A stretch of DNA of 64,000 nt, taken from NCBI RefSeq assembly GCF_000226115.1, contig NC_016457.1:7750001-7814000 (forward strand), in the 5' to 3' direction. The notes under the pieces are model-generated. The model ran no database searches. It had not been told where the DNA came from and was given only the letters and a program-made list of their open reading frames with translations. The position numbers and the translations under genes are program-made. Shown here piece after piece: positions 1 to 11,622 of the stretch. The DNA comes from Thermothielavioides terrestris NRRL 8126. Lineage: Eukaryota > Ascomycota > Sordariomycetes > Sordariales > Chaetomiaceae. Every line of letters begins with the position of its first letter. Positions within the stretch are counted from its first letter, which is position 1.

Positions 1-352
1 TTTTGCATCAAAAACCTACACATCTTGGTTACAATGTGTTCTGGCCCCTTTTCTGTCCAGTGTCGACAGGTTTGTCAGTTGCTTGGTCAAGTCAGGGGGG
101 TCAGGGGTGTCCAGGAAGAGAAAAATGGGGCGCTTCAGGGGTAGCGGCACCGCTGCAATTCTCACTGCACCTGTAACTAAATAGTAGGTTATTTGATATT
201 CGTTCACATCAACACCTCCGAAGGGTAAAGCGGAGGTGTCAATTGCAACACAGGCTTGCCACTTTCACATATCACTCACTGTTTAATCATTTCCTCCCTA
301 TTCTATCCGGATCTGACTCTGGGCCGCCCAGGTAGGAAGCCAGGTCGTCGGA
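1..352. other. Intergenic, upstream of PEX11-like gene
   Basis: I see no gene here. The only structure that stands out is a short inverted repeat at 212-239, listed separately. The stretch probably holds promoter and 5' UTR of the PEX11-like gene that starts at 353. Confidence 0.5.
212..239. repeat. Perfect 9-bp inverted repeat (hairpin)
   Basis: ACACCTCCG at 212-220 is the exact reverse complement of CGGAGGTGT at 231-239, around a 10-nt loop. It lies about 114 nt before the PEX11-like start codon. It could be a 5' UTR hairpin or a factor-binding palindrome. No function is shown. Confidence 0.5.
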
Positions 353-1417
353 ATGGCGGACGCCGCTGCGCAGGTTAGTGCATTTGAGCAGTTCGTGAGG
401 TTCGGGACCGACGCTTGTGAGTGAATCCAGCAAATATTGGTTCACACCGCATAATCCACACTATACCTACCTCAGCTACTTGTGCTGACGTCCCTCCAAG
501 ACGGCCTCGAGCGCCTCCTCCGGCTCTTCCAAGCGCTGACCCAGCTCCTGCTTGCCCTGCCATTTCTCCATCCCTTTCTCCTGTCCTTCCTCTCCGACCC
601 CAGCTCACCCCCCACCACTGAAGCCCTCCTGCTCGTCCAGCAGGCTCTCACCCTCCTCCGCGGCCGCCTCTCCGCCCTGCGCCAGCCCCTCCGCCTCTTC
701 CGCTTCCTCGATACCCTCTCCTCCGCCTGGTCCGCTTGGCCCGACGGGCAACCACCACCACGCGCAGCAAAGCACGCTCAGGATAAAACCCACCACCCCC
801 CAACAACCCCGCGCCACAGCTCCAGCTCCAGCTCCAACACCAACTTCCTCGCAGCATCAGCAGCAGCAGCAGCAGCAACCCAGACCAAAGCAAGCCTCAC
901 CTTCGCCGCCCGCTCCTTCAACGGCGCCTACCAGCTGCTCGAGAGCCTGACCTTCGTCGACAGCACGCTGGCCGTGCCGGGCCTGCGCGTGTGGGGCGCG
1001 CGGCGCGCGGCGGCGCTCGCGCTGGACGGGCAGCGGTTCTGGTTTCTCGCGCTCGCGTGCGCGGTTGCGGCCGGGGCGGTGGAGGTTTGGTTGTTGTCGT
1101 CGTCATCGTCTTCGTCTTCGTTTGCGGGTGACGCCGGGCCGGTGGTTGGTATGGCGGGTGGGGAGGGCGGGGAGGCAGCGGGAAGAGCGGAGGCGGAGAA
1201 GCGGAGGAGGACCAGGAGGAGGAAGGTGCTGAGGAGGGTCGTGGCGGACGCGATGGATTTGGCTGTGCCGGGGTCGGTGGTTGGCTGGGTGCCGTTGGGG
1301 CCGGCCGTGGTGGCCTTGCTTATGTTTGGGAGTACCGTGTTGACGGGGATGGAGGTTTGGGAGCGGTGCGGGCGGGAGGTGGCCGCTGCGAAGGGGGCGG
1401 CGCGCGGCGGGAGGTAG
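353..1417 (+). CDS. PEX11: PEX11-type peroxisomal membrane protein
   Basis: Peroxisome membrane-elongation and proliferation factor by family resemblance. I model two exons, 353-416 and 501-1417, with an 84-nt intron (GTGAGT donor, CAAG acceptor), giving 326 aa. The splice joins an N-terminal EQFVRFGTDA to GLERLLRLFQALTQLL, which restores the amphipathic N-terminal helix region typical of PEX11. Without the intron the downstream frame has no ATG near its start (it begins at a GTG at 482), so the spliced model decides the start. The middle carries a low-complexity Ser/Ala/Gln insert at roughly residues 105-125. Conserved-looking helices follow (AYQLLESLTFVDSTLAVPGL), then a probable membrane segment (FWFLALACAVAAGAVEVWLL) and a C-terminal hydrophobic helix (LGPAVVALLMFGSTVLTGME). 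Which PEX11 paralogue it is (A, B or C type) I cannot say. Confidence 0.8.
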
Positions 1418-1616
1418 TGGTTCCGTATGGCGGGGAGAGAGAGCAGAACCTGCTTGTACTGGTTGAATCAAAACGCGTCGGAAGAGTGGACAGTCGAGGA
1501 TATCATCTGCGGTACACACAGCGTTCTGGCCCCGCCCGGCAACAGCATGAAGCTCCCAATGTTTGTCCACCTGCGTTGGAGATAGGCCCCTTGAACGGCA
1601 TCGAACGGAGCTACTC

Positions 1617-1937
1617 ACGGATGAGGACGAGCATGGAGATCCCAAAGGCCGCATCCACCAACGCAACGAAGGTATCTTTCAGCCACGTCTTGCTCTGTCC
1701 CTCCGGGCGTTTGTCCATCCGGCTCGGGACCGCGGCAGCGAGAGGGCGACGTTCCAGAACAGGGTCAGAAAGAGCTCGGTGGCGCCCTGGAGCCCTTCAC
1801 GATCCAGAGGATGATGTTGGCGAAGTGAAGGCGGCAACTAGGAGGCGCACGGCGAGGCTCAGCCGGTAGTGTCCTCTCCTCGTCGGCCGGTTGTCGCCGT
1901 ACCCGGACTCGGGCGAGACCAGGCGCTCGTATACCAT
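1617..1937 (-). pseudogene. Broken gene for a small multi-pass membrane protein
   Basis: On the minus strand an ATG at 1937 opens a protein-like reading (MVYERLVSPESGYGDNRP) that leads into hydrophobic segments. The coherent reading jumps frame at least three times: VRLLVAAF, then FANIILWIVKG, then ATELFLTLFWNVALSL, then LAAAVPSRMDK through KTWLKDTFVALVDAAFGISMLVLI. The pieces look like two to four membrane helices of one protein. No introns of plausible length fit at the breaks, though a GTGAGT and a CAG downstream of the last piece could flank a real intron near 1560-1620. Either this is a decayed gene or the sequence has small indel errors. The family is not recognised. The gene would converge on the PEX11-like gene. 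Confidence 0.45.
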
Positions 1938-3065
1938 GCAAGCAAGCTGTTGTGGCTGTTCCGTCGTCACAGAATGGGCCTGGAGAAGCAACTAATATGC
2001 ATCGTCGGCACTCATTCAACGCCATCCGAGTGCTCAGGGGCAGGGAATCAGATGGACGTGTTATAGCGAGTGGCCTGCCCACGAAGCGCCTTACTGAGCA
2101 ACTTGGTACTGTTTACCGTGTACGGAATACTATGGCGACGACTACTCCAAGGTTTGCGAGACACGAGAGGTTGGCCAACCAACGCGGCTCAGGCCCACTG
2201 ATTTTATATCGGTGCCTAGAGAGAGCTCCGCGCCCATCAAGGTCCGCGCCCCCTTGAACAATCACATCAACGTCACTCCCGCTGCCGCTGTCGCGGGGCT
2301 TCCATGGGCAGCTGCGCCATGATACCGAGGGCGTATGGCGGGTGCACGAGCGGGTGCGCCAATCTGCGCGTGAGCGACGCTAGAGAGGTGCCTGGCGCCG
2401 AAGGGCTGGTGGGATGAAGGTACGGATATGCTTGGTTAATTCCAGAGGTTGAGGAGCAAGACCATAACTTAGGTCGCAATCCTGGAGGTCAGGAAGGCCG
2501 CATGTACGAAGCCCCGAGAGCGCGGGCTGGACGGTTCTCCTTCTTTGGACGGGGTATGTTCGGCATTGCTCGATGGTGCATCTCAAAATTGAGCAATTGC
2601 CATCTCGTCGCATACCTTGATGAACACTGCAGGGAGTAACGTTAAAGTGCTAGAAGGATTCTATCAGATAGAACCCTCCATTGCTGGAATGTATCAAGAA
2701 CAAGATTCGCTGGTTTTGAAGAAAGACAAATTCGCCGAAGCCAGTGTTGTCGACTGTAAACATCTCCATGGGGATCGAGGAAGTCTCATCAGGTACGGAT
2801 GTCGTCAAATCAAATCAGGGAATTTGGGACGAACCCCGCATTGCATTCCTGGGAGATGCCATGCAGGACCCACCGCCAAGCGGCAGAAAAGATTAGAAAA
2901 AAAGGCGGTGAGTAAAGATTCCCTGGGAAGCCGTGAAGCGCAGGAATTTTTGTTGCGATTGGGACACGCGACTGCTTCTTGACGCCTTCTCTGATCCGAC
3001 TGTCACGATAATTGTGCAGGAGCTATCGTGCACCCAGCTGCCAGCTGGCATCGCAACGTGTGCCC
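1938..3065. other. Intergenic, no convincing gene
   Basis: Only short reading frames occur, with no recognisable protein features. A plus-strand frame of 121 codons at 2617-2982 has unremarkable composition and I do not call it. The right part should hold the promoter of the SRP40-like gene. Confidence 0.4.
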
Positions 3066-3152
3066 ATGTCCGCACCGCCCGCCTGGCTTTTCTCGAACAA
3101 TTCTACGCCGATCGGAAACGCAACACCGGCCGCTCGCGACGGCAAATCCACG

Positions 3153-4709
3153 ATGCCGGGGAGCAAGAAGCCAAAGACCGGCAGGTCTGAGAAAAAGACC
3201 GCCGCCGGGAAATCCACACCTGCTGCCGAGCCTCCGGCGCAGCTAATGGACCTCGTCGAATCGTTCCTGTCCGAGCACGACTTCACCGATGCCCACCGCG
3301 CATTTACCAAGCAGCGCGCCAAGAGGGGCTGGAAGAAGGAGAGTGATAAGGCTGGCCCGGCTGAACACAAATCACTGGTTACTCTTTTCCAGACTTGGGC
3401 GGCGTCGCTCAGCAGCACTGCCGGCGCAACGGGCCCCAAGGCCGCTGCTGGCAAAGTCACCAAGGTCAGCAGCAGCAGCAGTGACAGCAGTGACGACGAA
3501 AGCAGCAGCAGCAGCAGCAGCAGCGAATTGGACTCGTCGGGCAGCAAAAGCGAGGACGATGGTGACGTTGAGATGAAGGATGCTGCAGAGGAAGAAGAGT
3601 CGTCGGGCTCCGAGTCCAGCAGCAGCAGTAGCGACAGCGACAGTAGCGAGAGCGAGAGCGACAGCGAGGATGAGAAGATATCTGCCAAGCCCGCCCCGGC
3701 CCCGAAGCCGGCAGCAGCCAACCCCCTGAAGCGCAAGGCCATGTCCGAGAGCAGCGAGTCGTCCGACTCGGAAACCTCTGACTCGAGCTCCGACGAGGAG
3801 GTTCCCGCTGCCAAGAAGCAGAAGGTCGTCGCCACCCCTGCTGAAGCCGAGTCGTCTTCGGAGTCGTCGTCTGACTCGGAATCCTCCGACTCGAGCTCCG
3901 ACGAGGAGGCTCCCGCTGTTAAGAAGCAGAAGGTCGTCGCCGCCCCTGCTGAATCCGAGTCGTCCTCGGAGTCGTCGTCCGAATCCTCCTCCGAGTCGTC
4001 TGATTCCGATTCTGACTCTGATTCGGAATCGGAAGACGAGGCCAAGAAGCCCGCCGCTACAAAGGAGGCCGTCGCAAAGACGAAGAAGACCTCGTCTTCT
4101 GATTCCTCTTCCTCCTCATCCGAGTCCGAGTCAGAGTCAGAGTCCTCCTCTGACTCTGGGTCCGAGTCCGAAGACGAAGCCGAGGAAGCGGCCAAGGTCC
4201 CGCTGCCCGAGTCAGACTCCGATTCAGATTCGTCGTCCTCAGACTCTGGTTCCTCTTCTGATTCCGAGTCCGACACAAAGACTGCGGCCAAGAGCAGCAA
4301 GCCGAACTCCGCGAGCAACGAGTCCGACAGCTCCGCCACACTCGACCAGACCACCCCCAAAGTCTACCCAGTCGACAAGTTCGCCCCGCTGCCGCCCGAC
4401 CCCGCCACGGTCAAGGCCAACAACCGCGGTGGCAAGAACGGCGGCAAGAACGGCGACAAGAACGGCAAGAACGGCGGCAAGAAGGCCCCGACCGTGCCCT
4501 TCTCGCGCGTCAACCGCGACATCCAGGTCGACCCGCGCTTCTCGTCCAACGCCTACCAGGGCCACGACTGGGGCCGCAAGGCCCACGAGGACCTGATCAA
4601 CACGCGCGGCAAGAGCTTCACCAAGGAGAAGAACAAGAAAAAGAGAGGCAGCTACCGCGGCGGCCTCATCGACACGCACGCCGTGGGCAGCATCAAGTTT
4701 GATGACTAG
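3153..4709 (+). CDS. SRP40: SRP40/Nopp140-like nucleolar phosphoprotein
   Basis: Nucleolar chaperone-type protein of the Srp40/Nopp140 family, linked to snoRNP and Pol I biology; the role is from family knowledge. From the ATG at 3153 (A at -3) it is 518 aa, single exon. Order of parts: a basic N-terminus (MPGSKKPKTGRSEKK); a LisH-like helix near residues 30-55 (LMDLVESFLSEHDFTDAHRA); a long region of alternating Ser/Glu/Asp-rich acidic blocks and Lys/Pro/Ala basic linkers, the hallmark CK2-phosphorylated Nopp140 pattern; a short Gly/Lys/Asn repeat (GGKNGDKNGKNGGK); and a conserved C-terminal SRP40_C domain (PFSRVNRDIQVDPRFSSNAY through GGLIDTHAVGSIKFDD). An in-frame ATG at 3066 would add 29 residues, but its context is poorer. 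The long minus-strand frame opposite is a shadow of the Ser codons. Confidence 0.88.
   Translation: MPGSKKPKTGRSEKKTAAGKSTPAAEPPAQLMDLVESFLSEHDFTDAHRAFTKQRAKRGWKKESDKAGPAEHKSLVTLFQTWAASLSSTAGATGPKAAAGKVTKVSSSSSDSSDDESSSSSSSSELDSSGSKSEDDGDVEMKDAAEEEESSGSESSSSSSDSDSSESESDSEDEKISAKPAPAPKPAAANPLKRKAMSESSESSDSETSDSSSDEEVPAAKKQKVVATPAEAESSSESSSDSESSDSSSDEEAPAVKKQKVVAAPAESESSSESSSESSSESSDSDSDSDSESEDEAKKPAATKEAVAKTKKTSSSDSSSSSSESESESESSSDSGSESEDEAEEAAKVPLPESDSDSDSSSSDSGSSSDSESDTKTAAKSSKPNSASNESDSSATLDQTTPKVYPVDKFAPLPPDPATVKANNRGGKNGGKNGDKNGKNGGKKAPTVPFSRVNRDIQVDPRFSSNAYQGHDWGRKAHEDLINTRGKSFTKEKNKKKRGSYRGGLIDTHAVGSIKFDD
3456..4290 (+). repeat. Ser/Asp/Glu codon repeats inside SRP40-like gene
   Basis: Coding low-complexity DNA made of AGC, TCC, GAG and GAC runs. 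Two near-identical blocks that read DEEVPAAKKQKVVA and DEEAPAVKKQKVVA, at about 3796-3830 and 3904-3945, look like an internal duplication of one acidic-basic unit. Confidence 0.75.
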
Positions 4710-7700
4710 TGGTGCAAACCCCGACACTTTGTTTGACATGTTATTATACACCGTGGATACAACAACCCCCCCATCGTCAGTGTGCTTGCCTTTTTTTTGC
4801 GGCAGCGGGCGGTTTTTGCGGAGCGGACAAGCAACTCAGTTACGCTGTTGGGACTGCCACGGGTTACACGAGCAGGGCGTAGTTTGGCGGTGATCTTGCT
4901 TTAGTTTATTAGACCGTGCGGCCGGTTTGGAGCTTTCTGCTCCCAGCCTGGTTGCTTAGTTACCTTGCCTTACTTAGACATGGGCATAGCGAGGAGTTAT
5001 TGCGGAGAGGGGCATTTATGGCGGGTCGGGTCGTCCCACGCTACGTCCTTTGATCCTTTGAGATGCGCCCCGTTCAAGGGGGCCGCCGGGAATTGGGCAA
5101 TGTGTTTAGAGTTAGACCGCTCGCAGCCGGCAACTGCTGCTGGAGACGATGGATAGGTATATCTACGTTCCTGCCGAGGGTGTCTGCTCATGCGTTGATG
5201 GAATGTGATTTGAAATCATCACGTCTTTAGTGCTCCGTTCCTGCTGCTCCGAGCACGCTGGCGGCGGCGGACTGACTGACCGTCAAGGATCAACCCTTTT
5301 TTTCCTTCACTAACTAGCGTGGGAATCTGGTTAGAGGCTTAAGTCTGGTGGAGGGACACGCGCGGAAAAGGAGTGCCTACCTGATCAATTGATGCCCCAT
5401 GTAAATCAGCATCAGCAAGTACTCGTTGAGTTCCATTTACATCTACCTAGTTATAGCAATCCCAATTCCCCGCGAACTTTTACCCTTCATTCGTGATGAG
5501 GAACCTCGGGCCGCCTCGCAGTCTGCCCTCGAAGAGAGGTGAGAGACACAGCCCCGACGAGAGGCTGAGGGAGCAAAACTGGATCCCTTTTGAATTCGAA
5601 GCCCTGCCGACGTTTGCACAAGTTCCTTGCCGCAACTAGCCAGCTCAAGAGGCTCATTTTTTTTTTCCGACAGTTGACTACTGCTATGATTTGGAAATCA
5701 AAGCGGGCTCTTGCTGGGCGAACAGCTCAAGGTCCTCTCCATTGGGGTGTCTTGCGGGTCCGAAGATCCGGCTTGTCGATGTCCGATACCTGGACATTAA
5801 GGTGGGGAGGGAGGCAGGTGTTGCCTGCGTTCTCGTATTATCCTGCCTCTTCTTCTTCTTCAGTGGCTGAGGAGGACGACGGAAAGGAGAGAAGAGCTGG
5901 GCATCGGGCTTTTTCTTCGCGGCCGGTCCGGTTGATATCGTCCCATTCTCGGACTACCGCTGGAAATTGAAAAGTGTCTGCCACCTGCGTCGGAGACGTA
6001 AGAGCGACAGAGAACACATGATAAGGGAGTGAGTAGGTGGGCTGTGTCTGGAAACGGCATTTACCTCGCTTCATTCAGGCACTCCTCTGTGCGGCGTGTA
6101 TCATGCGACAACCTGACTTGTTCGGTGGCCCACCATCGAAGAACTTGAGGTGCTTGAGTGGACAGGTAATATTATGCTGGTAAGGCGGATCCGGGGATAG
6201 ATATTGGGCGAAACGAACTGACCGAGGATCGGGGGAGGCGAGAGCTATCCATTGTTAGGCCTGTGAAGATGAATGTTTGATTTACTTCAAGTCAGTCCAG
6301 ATATCCAGCCTGTTTACGTCAGGTACAAGTCTGTTCAGCGTTCTGCCCGGACGTCCCACCATTAGCTACAATTCAATCAGTACAATCCCGACGAACTGAA
6401 AGACATTGCTTGTCTACACCTCAATAAGTCCGTAATTTCTCCGCTGATCCTGTGTCCTGTCACGATGGATGACATCTGGGACTTGGTTGCATGAATGTCC
6501 TCCATATTAGTAGAGATGTCTAGGCGGACCGAGGATGACAAGGCGCTACGTTGGGACCGCAAAACGGGGCTGACATGCCTTGTCGACAGGCTTCTTCCCT
6601 GTGATTTGGTGCTCAGGCCCAGTGGTAAACTGAACGCGAAGACTTTGTGTTTTCATGCCTTTGGAGAGGGAGAGTGCCCTGGAACCAGGGCACGATTGCG
6701 ATGTGCCATTTGGCGCAACCTTGAGGGAGTTGGCGAGGCATACTCGAATGTCCGTCGGAGAGTGAGGGAACCCGTCCTGAGCCTGAAGCTCCGCCAGACA
6801 GGTTCTGAAAAAGCAGAACCCCTTCCAGCGCGTCCCGGAAGTCCTGGGCCAGGCATGAAGCGGGTCCGTGTGCAAAACAACAGAAGGGCGGCCGGTGACC
6901 ATTCCGGCCGAGGCGTTCCGGTCGAGGCCCGTCCGCAGTCTAGCGAAGGAATTCAAACGAGCAAAAGTCTCCACTCCCTCAAGAATTTTGGGGATTAGGA
7001 AGTATGGATGCGGGTCTAATTATCCCGGACGATGTCACGATGGCCAGACTTGAGCTGCGGCTGTGCTGAGGCCATGGTAACCAGTCTCCTTCCGCCTAGC
7101 AATGTTCCCAACGCTCTCTGGCTCCCTCAAGCTCCGTCACAGACACACTCGAGTCGGGATGAAATAGAGCCGCAGAGGTCAGAATCCCAGGAGAGCTCTG
7201 AAGCGGCAGGCAGCAACGAGCGGCAGAGGGAGCTTCTTGAACCTTCACTTGCTCTTCGAGCCGCGCAGCAGGCAGTGCCCTTCCATCCGATGATGGGGCG
7301 GACAAGGCACCATGGCGACGTGGACATCCCAGCAGCAATACCCTGGTTGAGTCGCCCGGCATTATCGAACTTGTGTCCGGACCCGTCTGGCCGGATACAG
7401 TACCTATCAGTTAGGTCCCACAGCATAGCCAGATCGAGCATATGCCGGTCTCTAAGTGGCGGCCGTCCTAGCCATGAAACATCGCTTTCCGAGAGGTGAG
7501 CCCTGGAGAACTCTGGAGGCAGATGCGGTGGCTGATGGCCGAAGCTTAACCTCGCGACACGCTACAGAATACGGCTTCAGGGCTCGGTTGCCCGTAGGAT
7601 TCACCAGGCAGAGTGTGCACTCCCCAGTCTCAGATCCCAAACCATCCGTACTGGGCCGCCCACCTGGAACTGGCGGCCGCCGCAGGGACAATGCTGGCAA

Positions 7701-8523
7701 GATGGACGATGGGGTTGAGCAGCGGCACGCTCATGAAGCCGGCTCGGCTTTGAACCTACTTGTACACCAGAGGATGAAGGGACGGAGAATTCCACAATAA
7801 TGTGCCCAAGAATCCGCCTTGCGGTTACAAGTGGAGCAGCGGAGCGGTCTTGGTGGGGTCCAAGGCGGCGCACCAGGGCCCATAAAGAGCAGTCGCAGGG
7901 TACGTACCGTGCCGCTAAGCTGAATGCGGTAGGACCCCTTCATTCAGCCTTCGCAGCAGGCGGTGCTGTGTGTCTTACCCCTCGACTCGGCGATGACTTT
8001 CTTTGGTTGGGAGGGTTATGGCGGGTGTGTCACCTCCGTTTATCGACAACACCACTCGCTCGCTTCACTCGCTCACAATGCCACTGACTGGCAAACCGTC
8101 TGAAAACACGACAACTATAATAATCGGCATTCCACCCGTGTCTTTGTGCCCTGGCTAGCATTGAGCGCCTGACCGAGGTCACTCACTCCGGCCTCACCGT
8201 TGGCGCCCGAGGCACCACTGGCAACTTTCATTTCCCCTCGTCCCGGGCCGTTCCTTCCAAACAGCCCCAGTTGGTCAGTCAGTTGGTCAATCGGCCAGTC
8301 GCCAGTCATCCAGTTGGCTACCGCCTCACCAACTGTAGTAGCCCGGGCAGCTGACCGACGCAGCTGGTCAACATCACCTTATATTTGGCCGGTCTCTCCT
8401 CATTTCTTCCACCAGTGCCTGCGCCGGCCCTGTGAAGCACACACCACCATCCAAGCCGTTGCAACGCTCGACTACGACCACCGCTCTTGCTGACATTGTC
8501 ATTCCGCTCATTGAGACATCGGC
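4710..8523. other. Gene-poor stretch of 3.8 kb
   Basis: I find no intact gene. Frames of up to 167 codons exist on both strands (for example 6495-6998 plus and 6546-6974 minus), but none has recognisable domains or consistent splice structure. A minus-strand piece near 7630-7735 reads like a fragment of a membrane protein (SVPLLNPIVHLASIVPAA) and then hits stops, so decayed coding DNA is possible. The last few hundred bases are likely promoter and 5' UTR of the deaminase gene. Confidence 0.4.
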
Positions 8524-10853
8524 ATGCCCGGCAGCCTGGATTCGTCCGAGTCTGGTCACCATGTTCAGAAGGCTTCGCGAGAGATCGAACAAGCGCTCTC
8601 GGACACTGTCAAGCCAACCCACCAACGCCGTCTGGCCGACATGCTCGCTAACACGTTCCGCAGCAGCCCCTCCGAGAAGGCCGGTCAAGCTGAGAACAAG
8701 GCTACCTTAGAGGGTGACGCTGAAGAAAATGGTCAGCACCACCCTGGTGTCGCCAAGCGGCTGAAACCGGCCGCCGAGCACACTCCGCCCATCGGGAGGG
8801 TCCTCGAGGTTCCGGATCGTGAGCTGCGTGAGCTTCGCCGGATTATCAAGAACGCCCGGGTTTCAGAAGGCGTGCTATTCGAGATAGAAGAGGAGCTGGA
8901 GGAGAAGCTGGCCTCCTACGCGAGCGAGAAGGTGAAGGAGTACGATGACCTACGAGACCAAAGTACCCTCTACGAGGCCTCCCTGGCATTCGACTATGCC
9001 TGCACTGTGAAGGCGACGCCTCTCGAGAAGCAAGCCAACAAGGTGCTGCAGCAACTCAAAGAGAGCGACATTGCGCGCTTCTACGAAACAGCACCCAAGA
9101 AGCGCGGTTACCGCGGCCAGGAGCACCCCCGCTTCTACGGCGACCACTTCCTCTCCAATGCCGACCTCATCGAGAAGACTCAGCTCTTCGCCCTCTGCCG
9201 GGCCATGCCCAAGGGTGCCCATCTCCACATTCACTTCAACGCCAACCTGCGCCCCGGTGTCCTGCTCGGCATCGCCCGGGACATGGAACGCATGTTCATC
9301 TGGAGCAACATCCCGCTGGTGGGAGACGAGGCCTTCGACCTCTGCAGGATACAGTTCAGCATCATGAACGCGGCCGCCGTGGAAGAGAAAGGCGAGGGGA
9401 ACCCGTTTGATAGCAGTTATCAGGCCGGGAGCGTCATGCAGTTCCAGCAGTTCCGAAAGGCATTTCCGGGAGGGCCCGAGGCGGCCGACAGCTGGCTGCA
9501 GCGTAAGCTGGTCTTCCAGGAGGACGAAGCCCACAACCTGCTCCAAACACAAGAAGGGTTGGTTCATCTTTCACTTTCAGGGGGGACAGAAAGAGAGATA
9601 ACAGTGTGCAATTCGTGACTGACCCGGTCTCCAGGGCGTGGGAAAAGTTCAATGCGAGGACCCAGATGATGAAGGGTCTCTTCAACTACGAGACGGCCTA
9701 TACGAGGTACACGCGGCAGTGTCTGGACGAGTTCGTCGCCGACAACATCCAGTACGCCGAAATCCGGCCCAACTTCATGTCGTCCAACCAGGTCTGGAAG
9801 GACGACGGTTCCAGCCGGATCGACAACGTAGGCATCATGAACCTGATCATTAACGAATACGAGGCCTTCCAGAGAGACCACCAGCGTGAGGTTCTGAAGG
9901 GACTCAAGGTCATATACTGCACCCCGCGCTCCTTCAGCGAGGAGCAGGTCGGTGAGGCCTTGATGCAATGCTTCCAGTTCAAGATGGACAAGAAGTTTGG
10001 CCCTTACATTGCCGGTGAGTGGGCATCGGCCCATACCGTACTTAGCCCGTAGAAACCCAGCAGCTGACCACATTGCTCTGCAGGCTTCGATCTCGTGGGC
10101 GAAGAAGGCAAGGGCAAGCCGCTGAAGGCCTTCCGCTCGCAGCTCCTCCAGTTCCGGGCGCTCTGCCGGGCCGCCGACGTGGATGTCCCCTTCCTCTTCC
10201 ACTGCGGCGAGACGCTGGACATCGGCACCGACACGGACGGCAACCTCCTGGACGCGCTGCTGCTCGGCGCCAAGCGCATCGGCCACGGCTTCGCCCTGCC
10301 GCGCCACCCCTTCGTCATGGACCAGATGAAGCAGCGCGCCGTCTGCGTCGAGGTCTGCCCCATCTCCAACGAGATCCTCGGCCTGACGCCCCGCATCAGC
10401 GGCCACGCCGTCTACAACCTGCTCGCCAACAACATGCCCTGCACCATCAGCTCCGACAACGGCACTCTATTCAGGTAACAACAACATCTCTCACTACCCC
10501 CTTTTCCGTTATTCTAGTTTTTATTTTATACCATCTGTGACTGACGCAATCTCTCTCCGTGTTGTTGTTCCCCGCGCACCAGATCCCGCCTCTCCCACGA
10601 CTTCTACCAGATCATGGCCGGCAAGCGCGACATGACGCTGCACGGCCTGCGCCAGCTGGCCGAGTGGAGCATCCAGCACTCCTGCATGGAGCCCGACCTG
10701 ATGCGCGAGGTGCGCGCCGATTGGGAGCGCATGTGGCTCCAGTTCTGCGAGAGGATCGTCCGCGGCGACTTCACGTTCCGGGATGATGTTGCTGGTGGTA
10801 ATGGTGGTGGTAATGGTGATGGTGGTGGTGATGGCGGCGCGGCCAAACCTTGA
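8524..10853 (+). CDS. ADGF/CECR1-type adenosine deaminase
   Basis: Predicted Zn-dependent adenosine deaminase of the ADGF/ADA2 branch (adenosine to inosine). Four exons: 8524-9557, 9635-10014, 10084-10474, 10583-10853; 691 aa. All junctions keep frame; the splices give QTQEG-AWEKFNART, YIAG-FDLVGEEG and GTLF-RSRLSHDFYQ, which read smoothly as ADA2-type sequence. Visible landmarks: MPKGAHLHIHFNA with the metal-binding H-x-H at about 233-237; the FNARTQMMKGLFNYE block; FLFHCGETLD at about 508-517 with the His and the catalytic Glu (514); RIGHGFALPRHP; CPISNE; and SSDNGTLF at about 594-601. The usual SSDDP Asp pair is D-N here, so the second Asp (substrate-binding in ADA) is Asn. No signal peptide is visible, unlike secreted animal ADA2, so it is probably intracellular. 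The N-terminal ~100 residues look disordered, and the tail is Gly/Asn-rich. Confidence 0.88.
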
Positions 10854-11622
10854 GGGGGATCGTTCGATCTCGCGCTGAACAAACCAGCCCTGCTGGTGGG
10901 GCGCCGCCTGTCTGAAACTTGTTTTGCATTCTTTTTACACTATCTTGGGGTGTGATATTAGAGGGGTGGTGTTTGGATATGGCGGATGCAGTACAGCGCG
11001 GCGATTTTTGGGTTGCGGTTGCGGTTGGGTTACGGTTGCACGTTTGTTCTATGTTTGGCCTGTTTTTGTCTGGTTTACTCGTTTCTTTGCGTGCTGCTGT
11101 GACGAGTTACGATGTGAGACGACAAGGGTCTGGCGACAGCTGTTGAGAGCTGATCTGATACCGCAAGCAACGCCAGGTTTCTTTAGACAGCTGCAAGGCT
11201 CTCGGAGCTTGGGTCTGTTTATTGAAATATGCTTCCTGGTTTGAGTTACTATTTGATAGACACACAGGAGTTACATGATTGCTATTTTGCTCCTAGTCGT
11301 TCCATTATCGCAGCTTTCGGACATCGGTTCATGTCAGGTCAGGATCGTCACCGCGCCAGGTAGCTGGCGAGTTGTTCGTGGCGCGTTGGTCCGCCAACCA
11401 CCGTCAACAAGGTGTCGCGTTTATGCGGCTGCACCCAAATACACGCAACTCCCGCCGCTTAATCGAGGTGCTTTGCGTCAAAGCACAAGCAATTCTCTAA
11501 TTTCTTCCTCCGGCCTGCGAGCCGGTAGCGCAGCAAGAATCTCACCCTTGGCTGCGAACGCCACTGCGAGCCCCGGGCCGCCGTTACTCTTCCCTTCAAA
11601 GCCCCGTCGGCTGCTGTCGAGC
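10854..11622. other. Intergenic between deaminase and FTA2-like gene
   Basis: Probably the 3' UTR of the deaminase and the promoter of the next gene. The frame of the FTA2-like gene stays open up to 11275, but the protein there is not family-like, so I start that gene at 11623. Nothing else is seen. Confidence 0.4.

Noticed and set aside
3023..4360. 445-codon minus frame opposite the SRP40-like gene
   Set aside because: It is the antisense of Ser/Asp/Glu repeats and has the same low complexity; the plus strand has the conserved SRP40_C end.
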